Positions 23,008 to 34,889 of a stretch of DNA of 64,000 nt are shown piece by piece. The notes under the pieces are model-generated. The model made no database searches and was not told the DNA's origin. It saw only the letters and a program-made list of their open reading frames with translations. How positions within the stretch are numbered: position 1 is the first letter of the stretch; each line of letters begins with the position of its first letter. The DNA comes from Jacaranda mimosifolia. Its lineage: Eukaryota > Streptophyta > Magnoliopsida > Lamiales > Bignoniaceae. Made by a program: the position numbers and the translations under genes. The stretch spans positions 12,479,246-12,543,245 of the forward strand of contig CM032119.1 in NCBI GenBank assembly GCA_018894105.1, in the 5' to 3' direction.

Positions 23008-23781
23008 TGTAAGCACAACATTTTTTTTATCTGCAAAAATTAAATAACAAGACAAGAAAAGTCGTACAAATAAAATGAAATTGAAATTTATCAATTGTGG
23101 ATTCAATCTCTATTCTAATCATCTGATTCTTCCCTTTTAAAAATGATCTTGAAATTTGACGAGCTCCCCTATAAACGCCTTGAACGCCATGGATCTCCTT
23201 GAATTTGATTTGAAGAGAATAACGACAATTAGAGGGTTTCGCACCTTAATCTCAAATCAAATGCCAAATATGATGAGCTCTACGAAGAACGTCTTGAACG
23301 TCGTGGATCTCCTTGAATTTGCTTAAGAAAATTATTGAACTCCTTCAAAGTTTCATCCACTTGCTAGGACTTGTGTTGTGTGTTGCTGCTGCTGATGTGT
23401 AGAATGAGCTTTGATTGCCCTGTTATATACATGTTTAGTGGGAGACTCCCAGATGAACTTGTTTGGTAGATAATATCAAATATCTTTGATTTGATTGGTC
23501 TATAAACATAGATATGCCATGTGCCACAACTTGGTTAGCTCGATATTGCTAGGCTGCACGACTTGATTTGATCGGTTAGGACACTTCATATCTTTGGAAC
23601 TTATCAAAATTTGATTTGAGCACAAAATAAATATTAGAGTATTAATTAAAATTAGCTATTTATCTTTTTAGAATTAAATATATTAAATCCCAAAATATAA
23701 ATAGAAAACTTTAAATGTAATAAGTAGCATATTATTTTATATGCATCACTTTCTAATTGGCTCAAAATTAATATGTCTACA
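23008..23781 (-). repeat. 5' LTR of the gypsy-like element, with two internal repeat units (774 bp)
   Basis: Same start, end and blocks as the left LTR, but it carries only two GAGCTC-anchored units (23161 and 23275). The loss or gain of one unit explains almost all of the 129-base length difference. Confidence 0.85.
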
Positions 23782-23786
23782 TAGTG

Positions 23787-25139
23787 ATATGAAGTTTTCT
23801 TATTATAATTATCTTGAAGCATTTCGAAGCGTGAATATGAAATAGAAAAGGTGCTTACCAAATCTAGTCCTTGAATTCAGATAAAGTGTTGTCCATTTAA
23901 GATGAAATATTATGTATTTTAGCTAGCTTTTTGTCAACAATAAAACTGATGCAAAATAGTAATTTCCCTTGGCTTAATTAAACCGTTATGTTCTTTTCAT
24001 TGTATTGCATCTTAATTGAAATTTATTTGGATTCTCTGTGCATGTTATCACTTGACTTTTTCCTTAGCTTTACCCAGATTGGTTGTAAGTAGTAAGGCTC
24101 AGATTTTTCAAATGAAATTTAACAAGTTATGGTTTTTCATAAGAGAAGGCATTTCTTGTAATTTATATATATGCTACTAATTAATTACCATCAGTTAAGT
24201 GTAAGAAATGTGCTTATATTCATATCTTGTGGGCCACTTCATTATTTCTTTTCCTTCGTAAGAAACAACTCATGTTTTGTTAGTAAACAATAGTTTCTTC
24301 TGGTCAACTATATAACACTAAAGCAAGGGCCTGTGGTAGTAATTATGTTTGGATTAATTGGGCGCCGGACATAAGGAAAACCGTATATATGCAGTCCATT
24401 GTTAGATTGATTGATACTCAATTTTGTGCATATAACAAATTCTCACTATCTCGCTCCATGCTAGTTTTATTTGTCTTGAGGTGCCTGAAACAAGTATAAA
24501 GTTGTAAAGTTATTACTGCCTTCTTTTAGTTCATTAGATTCTGCATTCCGGAAGGACATATTCAAGATTTTTTGAATTATTTACCTCAACTTTTTCCAAT
24601 GCAATCATTGTTTTCCTTGGATGAGTCAATTTCTATTTTAGATTTGATAAAAATATTTTTTTTCTTGTTGGAGCAGATGTATGCTAATAAATTGTGCACT
24701 ATGATCTATGTATTAACAATCAAGCATGATGGATTGATGCTTAATATTTGGTGGTTTGATCTTTTGAGATACTTGTTTTTTTTCCCCACAGACAAATTCA
24801 TGTAATGCAGGTAGCCGACATGAACCTCTTACTTCTCCAATTAGAAGATTTTTAAGTCCGAGCAATTAAAATCATACTAAAGCTCATCAATAGCTATTCA
24901 TTTGTAATATTCATAAGTAGTTTAGTATATGTTAGAATGAATATTTTTGTTTTAGTACTTTGTGCGTTGTGATTTTGACAATCTCGAGAATGTTGATATT
25001 TTTGAAAATGTTGATTTTTTCATGCTCAATTCTAAAAAATTAATTTTAGAATCAATTGATTGTATTAAACTTTGAGAATGCATCCTATTGGTAGGTAAAA
25101 GAAATGGCACACAGGGATACAGTAAATTAACCAAAACAT
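23787..25139. other. intergenic stretch, nothing recognised
   Basis: No family resemblance in any of the short frames. It is ordinary AT-rich sequence right of the gypsy-like element. Confidence 0.5.
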
Positions 25140-25194
25140 TAGTTTATTTTATTGAGGTTGTAAACCCCCACTATAATTAACTATGATTCACATA

Positions 25195-25687
25195 ATACAT
25201 TTTAATAATAATGGGTGTTTGAAATATCTGCAAAAGCTCTAAAATGTAATCTAATACATTTTAATAATAGCGGAGGTTAAAAACAGCTAAAATTATATGG
25301 AATATTAACTGTAGGTGTTTTAGACCCTATTAGAATTATACAAAATAATACCTTTGAATAATAGTGGAAGTTTAAAATCACCACTAAAATTATACAAAAT
25401 AATACTTTTTAATAATAGCGAGGGTTTAAAATTGCCATTAAAATCATATAAAATATTGCTTTTTAATAATAGCAAGGTTTAAAACCATCACTAAATATAA
25501 ACTTAACCCCCACAATTTCACTAAGCAAGGGTTGTAATGGGGGTTACTCCAAACCCCCTGCTAGAAATTAGTAGGATATGTAACTATGGGAGCTTGGTGA
25601 ACCCCCCACCAAAAGACTTAGCGAGGGTTAAAAAATTAACTACATTTAATTTCAACGCCTGCTAAATTTAATTTTTTTTTTGTAGTA
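25195..25687. mobile_element. decayed CACTA-like terminus with palindromic subterminal repeats
   Basis: The right edge reads TTTTTTTTTTGTAGTA; in reverse complement, TACTACAAAAAAAAAA, one base off the CACTACAA start of CACTA elements. Inside are about six units, 55-60 bases apart, of the form AATAATAGCG(A/G)GGGTTTAAAA followed by an A/C-rich block ending in CACTAAAATTATACAAAAT. Each unit looks like a decayed palindrome of TAGCGGGGGTTT. The other end was not found, so this is a fragment. Confidence 0.5.
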
Positions 25688-25689
25688 TA

Positions 25690-27447
25690 TAAAATGAAAA
25701 ATCAACTTAAGTAAAGAAATTGAATTGAACGAAAATAGTTAAACACAATCAATACCCTACTTTCCTCATAAAAATGATTACTTTTTCTACACAATAATGG
25801 GGGCATCTACGTGTACATCCAGGCAGAAGAAATTCTTACTTCCTTCTCAAGATTTAAGAAATTAAAGGAAAGAAAAACAAAATCATTTTTTTCTTGTTTT
25901 TTTCCTTTCTAACAAAATGGGATATTTAAAAGATTATTATGGACCCTTTAAAAGAAAAGAATATTTATTTTTCTTTTTTTTTCCCGTTCCAACAAAATTG
26001 TATTTTTAAGAGATTATTATACAACTACCTTGCTCCCTCTTTCAAATAACAAGTCTTTTCTCAATTACTCCTTCTTCCAAATAATAAGTTTTTTCTCAAC
26101 TTTTGTGAGTACCTGACCACATTCTCCATCTATTTGTTAAGTTTACTATTGTTTGGTCTTTATACAAATTTTAGTACTTTTCTTTTGGCTAGCTTATTAT
26201 GCTTGACTTGACTATTTACCATAGAATATTATCCCTTGCAGTATATTGTTAATTCATCAATGAGGCATTTCAGGTTCCGTTGAACTCTTCAACCAACTTT
26301 ATTTTATCTTAAGTCTTTATGACGACCTGTTACTTATTTTGTCCTACAAAACTACTAGTATAATTGAACACATCATGATGGAAGTGGAGCATTTTCACTC
26401 CATCTCAACTTGGGAGTTGTTTATGTTACTACAATTCAATTTCGATGCTTGCTACTCACTTGGAGTGACGTAGCTGAAGGCTCACTATGACGTGTTTTTC
26501 ATTCATCGGTCACATGGTTAAGGCCACATGTATGTTCGAGACTTATAAAAGTGCTATCGTTTCACATTAATCTCACACAATGATATATATCTTAGGCCTA
26601 TAGACTTAAAACCTAAGCTAGAGATCATAAGACATACCTATGAGTTAGTATATAAGACTTTAAAGTGCTTTTCTTGATCATCAAATTGGTCTAAAGTTGA
26701 TGGCCCATAATTACTCATAGGGCAATAGGCTTGCACTACAACTTTTTAGCTCTTTGTGGACCTAACATTGGTCTATATTCAGCCTAATGAGTTCATTTAA
26801 TTCTAAACTTGATTGGGGACTTTGAATACTCTTTGTGTTGTGTAGAACCAACTCTTAGAGGTTCTATGCTTAGGATTTGCTCACTTAGTGTATTGACATC
26901 ATTGAAATGGTTGGCCGAAGCTCACCAACCAAACATGCCCTATATAATAGGATTAACAATAAAAAAACCAAGTGAAAATAGTATACAATATAAAGCTAAG
27001 GAAGTACACTCTCCGTATCTTCCTCATTCAAACTTTGAATCATTTACTACTTGAACCTTGTGTAGCTCATTATTTTCTCTACAATTTTGCAAGGTTTCAG
27101 CTTTATTTGATTATCCACATTGATGTATTACCATCATAATATTTTGAAATTGTGATAATGCCACCTCACTACCAGTCTCTTAACAAAATTTTGTTCAGTA
27201 CTTAGAAAAAACTCTTATACTTTGAAACTTTGTGAAGACTTTTTTAACATAGTAAGGAACACCCTTGAAAAATGATTTTGCAAAACTTCATTGTTAAAGC
27301 TCTTTGCTTCACTACTCAAACTTCTGCAAGCACATAGGATGGAATTCTCTTTCGCTCCTCAATTCTATGCCTAAATAGATCCTAAATAACTTCATACAAA
27401 TAGTAGGAATCATCCTTATAACTCAAAGGACAACCCATTAGACTAGT
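25690..27447. other. intergenic stretch with short direct repeats
   Basis: Two direct duplications are visible. CTCCCTCTTTCAAATAACAA and CTCCTTCTTCCAAATAATAA lie about 40 bases apart near 26034-26100. A TTTCTAACAAAATGGGATAT / TTCCAACAAAATTGTATTTT pair, each followed by AAGAGATTATTAT-like text, lies near 25905-25950 and 25985-26020. The remainder shows no gene. It ends at the left terminus of the large CACTA element. Confidence 0.5.
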
Positions 27448-27706
27448 CACTATAAAAAATTATACCATTTTTAGTGGAAATTTTCGATGGAATCCTTCAG
27501 TAATCCATCAGAAAAGAAATTTTCTGTTTCCAATAGATTTTTGTTTACTGAAAACATCCATGTCGCAAATAATTTTGTGTTGGGTTCTTCCTTCAAAAAA
27601 TATTTTCACTGGATTATAGATGGAGCTTGTCAACCAAAATTTGTTTCTCATTAGATCTTTTTTCATTGAAGAACTGACCAAAAAACATCAGACTTTTTTC
27701 AATGAA

Positions 27707-27768
27707 TTTTTTGATGAAAATCTGATGGAGTTTATCTTGACAAACTCCATCAGATTTTCATCGAAAAA
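27707..27768. repeat. 27-bp inverted repeat in the CACTA left terminus
   Basis: Arms 27707-27733 and 27742-27768 are complementary except at one position, with an 8-base loop. The core is GATGAAAATCTGATGGAGTTT. It is built from two opposed copies of the subterminal repeat and is a likely transposase-binding arrangement by analogy with En/Spm. Confidence 0.8.
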
Positions 27769-28079
27769 TCTATAAGAAAAAGTCTGACTTATTTTTCATC
27801 ATGCCCTCTGATGGAATTTTAATTTTTTAAATATTAATTCATATTTTCGATGGAATTTCCTCACAAATTCATAAAAAATTATTTTAAAAAATAATTTTAT
27901 TTATTTCATTTGATTAAATATGTAACCTATTCATACATCTTATATTTTTGATTTGCTAAATAAGTAAAAGATGATAAATTTGTGTATAAATCAAAAATAT
28001 AAATTTAAAAATATCACTTTCTAAAAGTTTTATCATAAAAAGTATCATTGTTACAAATAAAATATTAAAAACATCCCTC

Positions 28080-31030
28080 ATACATAGTGGCTAACAATAG
28101 TAGTATCATAGTCAAAACAGTCGTTATCATCACCATAGTGCTCCTGCTTAGTGCCATGTTGATGTTGTGCTACTACCACTAGTGCCTTGCTACTACTAAT
28201 CTTGCTGTTATTGATTGGGTTGAGGTTGTGCAGAGGATTCGAATGAAGTAACATGCTACATGACCTGAGCAATCATATTCTGCACCAAACCCATTCAAAT
28301 ATGAGCTTATACTCCATCCCTATAACCTTGACATGCATCTCTTCTATTTAGGCCTCCAAACGGGTTGTTACTGCACTCGATGACCCTATAGGAGGCGTAT
28401 TGTAGTACGAGGACTACTTCTGATAGCTCAACCTATAAACCAACCCTTGTTGTTGGGGCCACCAAAATATTGTGTCTAAACTCAATCTGAGATTACTGGG
28501 TCTCTGTACTACTCCCAACACCTTTTGGCTGAGTTTGGGACAGTGATAACACCTCCTGGAAGTTCTTATATAAGATAAGAATAAATAATTTAATGCTTGT
28601 AATGTAAGTAAAACAAATATCTATAATGTCTTAGAAACTAATAGTAGCTCTTCTTGCCTTATCGTTTAACAAGCTCCTATCAGCCAACCTTTAGTACGTA
28701 TGTGCAAAAATCTCCTCCACCGTCGACGACCTATTCAACTCCCAAGCCTATGTATATATAATAATTAAAAAAGTGTGTTATGTGTATATATTATTAAACT
28801 ATAATTAATACAAGAAAAAAATTTGGCAGAATTTCCTCTTAAATTGGTGTATACCTAAAAACACAAAAGCTCAATAACATCAAAAACCATCACGCCATCT
28901 ATTTCACCAATGTTAGACATTAAATTAATATCAAATGGGAAGAGCACCAACCCTTCCCCATATCACATCTCATGCAAATATTATAAATATATCAATGTAA
29001 TATTAATCTTGGAAGTCTACTAAGTTTATTAAAGATTGAAAGTTTAGAAACTCACCAATCACTCAATATGTGCTCAGATGGATATACCCTCTTCGATATG
29101 GAGAATCCATGTTCTTCTAAAAACTTTGGGATTACCACTGCTAACAAGGGGCATCACTGGTATCCTGGCCAATTCAGTATGACCTCTTGCCTGTCTTCTA
29201 GACATGTCCATACATTTGGCATAGTCGGTGAACCACTTTAGTATCAAAGGCCCTCGAATATGGCCCTCGTACTGGGGGTCCTAATAGACATATCTCTATG
29301 AAAGAAAATAAATTAAGTTAATACTTTGAATACAGAAATAGGTTTAATTTGTATAAATAAATATATTAACATGCATCTATCTTTCACTCTTTGAACATGA
29401 GCTCTCGAAGAGTTTGGGTGATATCCAACTAGGGCTCGTATAGCTCCTGTACGCTGCTCTTGATGACCCTCATCAAGAAGTTGGTACCATCCAATGTGGG
29501 CATGTACAAGCATAAAATTCATAACATTAATGTGTAATTATTAAAATAACATATTTATATCATGAATATGGCATAAATAACATTTATGTAATTTTTTACT
29601 TACCCATTGCTAAGGCAATAATTAGATTTCGAGAATTTGTTTAATGCTTACATTCGTATCTTTTTATACAAAATGCTACCCACGTCCATTTAAGGTGGAT
29701 ATTCTCCATACTTGATTAGTATAGATACGAATATGATGAATGCATATCCAATCCATTTAATATCCGCTCTAAATATATATATATATATATATTCATTGAA
29801 TATATCCATTTACATATTCAATTATTCGTAACTTATTATTCATATTTTATAAATAATATTATAAAAAATTACAATATACAATATACTATAATTTTTTGCA
29901 TATTTTAAATATAATAAATTATATTTTAAATATGATAACTTATATTTAAAAATTATTTTTTATAATATATTATTATACATAATATATTATTTATATTTTT
30001 CAACAAAAATCTCATAATCCATATATATGTATAAAAATTATAATTTAAGAATTGTGAAAAAAATAATAAATTTAAAAAATTATAGTAATATTGAGGCAAA
30101 TAAAGTATGAAGTTAATCAACATAAATTATTATTTGTTGACTTTATAATTAATATACTTAAGTATAATTATTAATATTAATTAGTGCTAATAATTAATTA
30201 TAAAGTCAATTTTTAATTAGAAATTGTGCTATTTGTTTGATTGCTTCATTTTCAATGAAATTGTGTAGTTACTTCTATTAATGAAAAAATATGCATTTGT
30301 TATAGTTAATGGAATCATATATTTAGATATTCGTAAGCAAATATCAAAATAATTATCATCGAATATGAATATTCAAACAATAATATTTAAATTCAAATAC
30401 GGGTAATTTTAATTGAATATGGATGAATCTAAATAATTATGACCGAATATAGATATATTCAAATTTGACTTATATTTGATGAATATGAATTTGGATATCA
30501 TGGCATAAATATCCAACGAATTTGTATCCGTATCAAAATATTTAAAAAGTTAATTGAATACAAATATGGGAACACTATATTCAATCAGTTTAATATTTTT
30601 TACACCCCTACCCACTGCATCCATTGGGATGCAAATATACCTTGCCAGAATTTGAGATAGGGATTTGGATCCCGCCACCCAAAGTCCGGTCTATAAAGGA
30701 TCGCTCTGTTGCTGGGGAAGAGTGGAGTGGAGCAACATTGGATGGTTGGGTGCCATGTGGAGTGCTGGATAGCAAAGGAGTATGTGTGGGTGACGTGGAT
30801 GGTAGTTGAGAGGGACTGCTACTATGAGGATAGCTGTGGGGCACCAAAGGTCGACGATCTCATAGCAGCTGATGAGGTCGCTAGTGATGGTGATGACAAG
30901 GAAGTGGGTGATAGAGTGTAGGCATGGGTGGAGGATGATGTAGGGTAGACATAGTTTTAAAAGGGCCATCCCTTTGGATAGGAGGATGGTAGGTTGGGAT
31001 TGGTGTCTAAGAGGCTTGGGCAACATAATT
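28080..31030 (-). pseudogene. Ptta/TNP1-like second CACTA gene (degenerate, interrupted)
   Basis: Read leftwards, a proline- and serine-rich N-terminal part (near 30850-30700, PHSYPHSSSPSQLPS) is followed by SNSGKVYLHPNG near 30655-30620, a phrase of the type found in plant En/Spm Ptta proteins. The hAT-like insertion follows. Downstream are WYQLLDEG and YHPNSSRAH near 29490-29400, then RGPLILKWFTDYAK near 29255-29215. The matching region of the second CACTA (48.4-50.5 kb) shares this layout, so these are conserved exon-like blocks separated by AT-rich introns. TNP1-type proteins bind subterminal repeats. The family call is tentative. Confidence 0.5.
29610..30609. mobile_element. 1.0 kb hAT-like insertion inside the CACTA second gene
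   Basis: The 8-base flanks are ACCCATTG (29602-29609) and ACCCACTG (30610-30617), one mismatch, fitting hAT target duplications. The right end ...TTTTTACACCCCT matches the AGGGGTGTAAAAA terminus of known plant hAT elements; the left end (CTAAGGCAATAATTAG) is much decayed. The interior is AT-rich and non-coding, rich in GAATATGAATAT and GGATATGAAT-like words, with an AT microsatellite near 29772-29793. The second CACTA copy lacks this block at the corresponding place (about 50,020), supporting a true insertion. Confidence 0.65.
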
Positions 31031-31899
31031 TGTGCCTCAGTTGGTCATTTGTAAAAATTAAAACAATATATCGACAATAATATTATGACAAATTAACTAT
31101 GTAAATGCAATGAAAACAATAAATAATTGAACTTAATAAAAAATACACTACTTGATGAACGAAAAAACAAGCATCATACCAACAATATAATTTAATATTC
31201 TCAGAGTATTTAGATTTGTTGGTGTCATCATTGTCATCAAATTCATCATCATCACGCTAAATTTTACATTTTCTTTGTCATCACAACACGTTGAACGTTC
31301 AATGCATCCACATCTTCTAAAGAATGATTACGATTTATTAAGCCCTCTATTTATTCATTGAATTCATTACATCAACATGCAATGGCATATCATTTTGATA
31401 TGCAACTTCTGACAAATCTTCAAAATTTTCTCTACCTTTAGCCATTTTATAACAATCCACCAGTTGAACTTTAATTCTTCCAGGCATGGAACATAGTGAA
31501 CCTGCCTCATTTGTTGGGCAATTATAAACAGGTTATACTTTTTATACTACACCTTTGTGTAACTACAATAATTTTATACTCTGACAGGATTATATGGGTT
31601 CTTCTCATAGGACTAGGATCAAACCACTAGTAATGGATTAGAACCATTTTCTTTATAGGATCGAATATTCTAACTGCACCACCTCCTTCAATATCTTGCA
31701 ATGGTCTTCTTCACCACTAATTTAATTGATTCTCTTAACCTACACTCCACTATCCATTATTGTTTTTCCTCACTTCATGCATCTACATGGAACTTAAGTC
31801 AATTTAGAAAGTTTTTGGGTTATGTCTTGACCAATCTGTTAGGACTCTAAGCTAAGTCATGCAAGAATAATTTGTTATACTATTCGTCGGGTGACGAAT

Positions 31900-34880
31900 C
31901 TTCATTCATCACATAAAGTGTTAGTATTTATAAATATTTTTGTCATTTTTTACATTAAATTGTACCATGCATAATTAAATTTGTGCAAAACCTATTTACA
32001 TTATACTTAAACCAATAGGCAAACTTATTTTCAATCCTCGCATTAGTATCCTAATCATCGATGTTGAAGTTTTCCTTAAAATAGCTATATTGACCTATTT
32101 GAGAACATATTAGAAATACAAAAACAATTGACATGAAGGAAGTTGAAATACTAATTAATTATTTGAATGACTTAATGAATTCCTTGACCTCAACACAATT
32201 AAGGAACACATGCATTGTTTTAACTCTAAACTCAGCATCACTTAATTAAATATCTAATTGTTGAGGCACTGGATGCACAACCGGGTTGACTGAAAATAGA
32301 CAAAGTAAGTGGAATGGGATCATTGTCACAATCATCATTCTAACCAACTCTTGCCCTCAAGCTATGTACACATGACTAGAAGTAATACTAGCAAAAGTTG
32401 GATGTCTCTTGGCAAACAAATACCTTACAAATAGACCTCTCCACTTGTGCTTTTTGTTTCACAATTTTTTAAGTTTTTCAAGCTCCATATGTTTAATATA
32501 AATAACACTTTAGTTATATATATTCAATAGTGATAAACAACTGTAATTAATTAGCATTTAAATATGATACTATTTTACCTCTCAAAGGAATACATCCATA
32601 GTTATTATTTGGACCTCTATTTCTCGCCTTGTCCATTAAATGGATTGGTAAATGCTTCATGAGATTAAAACATGTTATAAGAAAAATATTTTCTAGCTTG
32701 GATAGAATTATTGGAATATTTTTTCTCCATCCTATTCAAGTCATCGTGCCTCAAAAGTTATAGAATATAAGTCCTTGAAGAACTGACTAAGCTCGGCCAA
32801 AGGTTTTCATATATGGTCTGACAATTCTTTGGATGCAATTGATAGCAATTTCTTCATGAAGATATGACAATCATGTCTCATCAATCCATAAATTTATGCT
32901 TATACATGTTAGCATGCCTGGCCAAATCTAAAGAATTATCCATAAGGCATTTATAATGATTTGACCCATTTACATACAATTTATCTTTCCTCCATTGTGA
33001 AGACAAACCCTGCTTTAGACTTGCCCTACTGCCTATTTTCGTTCAGAGCTAACTCAAGCTCGCACTTCGTACAACAAACATTCAAGTCCAAGCGAGCCTT
33101 GACATTATCTTTAATGCACATTACAATGTTAAAGATTTATTGAAGACATTCTTCATGTGCGCATTACATTCAAATTATGTCTAATCGAGTTATTCTTCCA
33201 ATAGGGGTAGTTCCTAAAATATACTCTGCTTGGTCAAGTTGTGCTACACAACATATCTAGGGATTCTACGAGTACTACCATGTTTTTGCCTTTCGGCAAA
33301 TCACATACCAACTCCCATAATTGCTCTCTAGTCATCAATGAAGGAGGAGGATCATACTCAACCCGATTCTTTAACAAATTGATAGTATTTCTCCTAAATT
33401 GCTGGTAATGTTCTAAGAACTGTCAGTTGAAATCAAACTAACTATATTTTCTACCATATTTGAAAATGAATGCTTTGTTGTGGCCTATACAATAAGGCAA
33501 GCTAATTTACCCGCTGTCATCCACCCAGACAACATTCCATAAGCTGGGAATTCATTTATTGTTCATAGCAAGGTAATTTTCATAATAAAGTTTCTCTTGC
33601 TGAAGCCATCATAAGTCGCCATACCTGTTGTCTAAAGCTCCTCCAATTCTTCAATTAAAGGCTCCAAGTAGACATCTATCATGGCCTTTGGAATTTTTGG
33701 CCTAAGAATTATGCCTGTCAAAAATATATATGGTAATGTTATACACATTTCAGGGAGGGAAATTATATAGTGTGGCTATGATAGCCATCATGAATACTAT
33801 GATGTAAATTGACTGAAAGGGGTAAAGCCATCAGTACACAAACTAAGTCTTACATTTCTTGGATTACTTGCAAATTTAGGATGTATTTGGTAAAAATATT
33901 TCTAAGCATTCCCATTTGATAGATGATATATGGCACCATCTGCTAGCCAATTCTTGTAATGCCATCTCATATGAGGTGTTAATTAATCAACGTATCTAGC
34001 CTCTTCAACCTAGGGACCAAAGGAAAATAGTGTATTTTTCTGACTTGCACATCTCAAAGCTTTCCTTTGAACCTCATTTGAACCTAAGTTTTATAGTTAT
34101 GTACTCCACAAAAATTACACTTAGTGTCATTTGCATCTTCTTTGTAATATAGCACACACCCATTGATACAACAATTATTTTTTTGTATTACCAAGTCGAG
34201 CCTATTAATTAGCTTGCCTGCCTCATAATAGTTAGTAGGCACAATATTCCCTTTAGCTTGTGGTCTCAAATTAATTGCAATATCTCATCGAAGACATTTT
34301 AAAGCACATTCCAGTCACTCTTAATGCTTAACATTCTCACAACAACATATAATAAAGAAAGCATTTTTGCATCTATCCTACAATGGTAGATTGTACTCAT
34401 TCAACATGTCATAAAACTTTTAAGCTTCTTCATTGAGATATTTTTCATAATTCTGAGATTGAAATGGTGCACCTTCATACCTCTAATTAAACTTAGCTGC
34501 GTTATATACCATTTTTGTATATCTATGTAGTTGACCGAGATACTGATCATGATGTCCACTAGGTGATGCACCATAATCCAATTTATAATTTGCTTCTTGC
34601 TAAGGATATAACTTCCATGGTTTGACCAGTAATAGTAATTAGGTTTGAACCCTACCCAATACAAGTGTACCTTAATATCATCGGATGTTAACAATCGGTA
34701 TTTCATTTCACACTATTTGCATGGGCACCTGATTGTCCTATCTCTAACAAATTAAGGCAAGACATATGCATGATTTATAAATTCCTCAACCCCATCCACA
34801 AACTCCTACTTGTTTTCAGTACAACCAGGATAATTTTCATTATACATCCAAAGTCGTTATAGTGGAATATCCATATGCAT
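31900..34880 (-). pseudogene. TNP2-type CACTA transposase (degenerate)
   Basis: The N-terminal transposase-associated domain is readable near 34815-34620: FVDGVEEFINHAY, IRCPCK, DDIKVHLYWVGFKPNYYYW. Next come IQKNNCCINGCVLYYKEDAND and CNFCG near 34190-34105, a Cys-rich TNP2 block. The core shows FASNPRNVRLSLCTDGF near 33880-33830. KAMIDVYLEPLIEELEEL lies near 33695-33640, and TINEFPAYGMLSGW near 33560-33520. Then ELPYWKNNSIRHNLNVM appears near 33215-33165, LMRHDCHIFMKKLL near 32885-32840 and LEKIFLITCFNLMKHL near 32700-32655. The order agrees with TNP2 transposases, which cut at CACTA ends. At least ten stops or frame changes are visible. Confidence 0.85.
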
Positions 34881-34889
34881 CATTAGAAA

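Larger units (their letters stand above)
19832..23781 (-). mobile_element. non-autonomous Ty3/gypsy-like element with gag only (3,950 bp)
   Basis: Two long direct repeats (19832-20734 and 23008-23781) start TGTAAGC and end TAATATGT(T/C)TACA. The flanking bases are GAGTG on the left (19827-19831) and TAGTG on the right (23782-23786), a target duplication with one mismatch. After the left LTR comes GCCCCCTACTTC, the polypurine tract read from the other strand. Before the right LTR, GGGGTGCCAAAA reads as TTTTGGCACCCC on the minus strand, a primer-binding-site-like text. Transcription therefore runs leftwards. Between the LTRs only a gag remnant and repeat arrays are found; no protease, reverse transcriptase or integrase text is visible. 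It would have needed another element's enzymes to move. Confidence 0.85.

Noticed and set aside
30608..31026. Overlapping open frames on both strands as separate small genes
   Set aside because: They lie over the Pro/Ser-rich start of the CACTA second gene; the opposite-strand frames are shadows.
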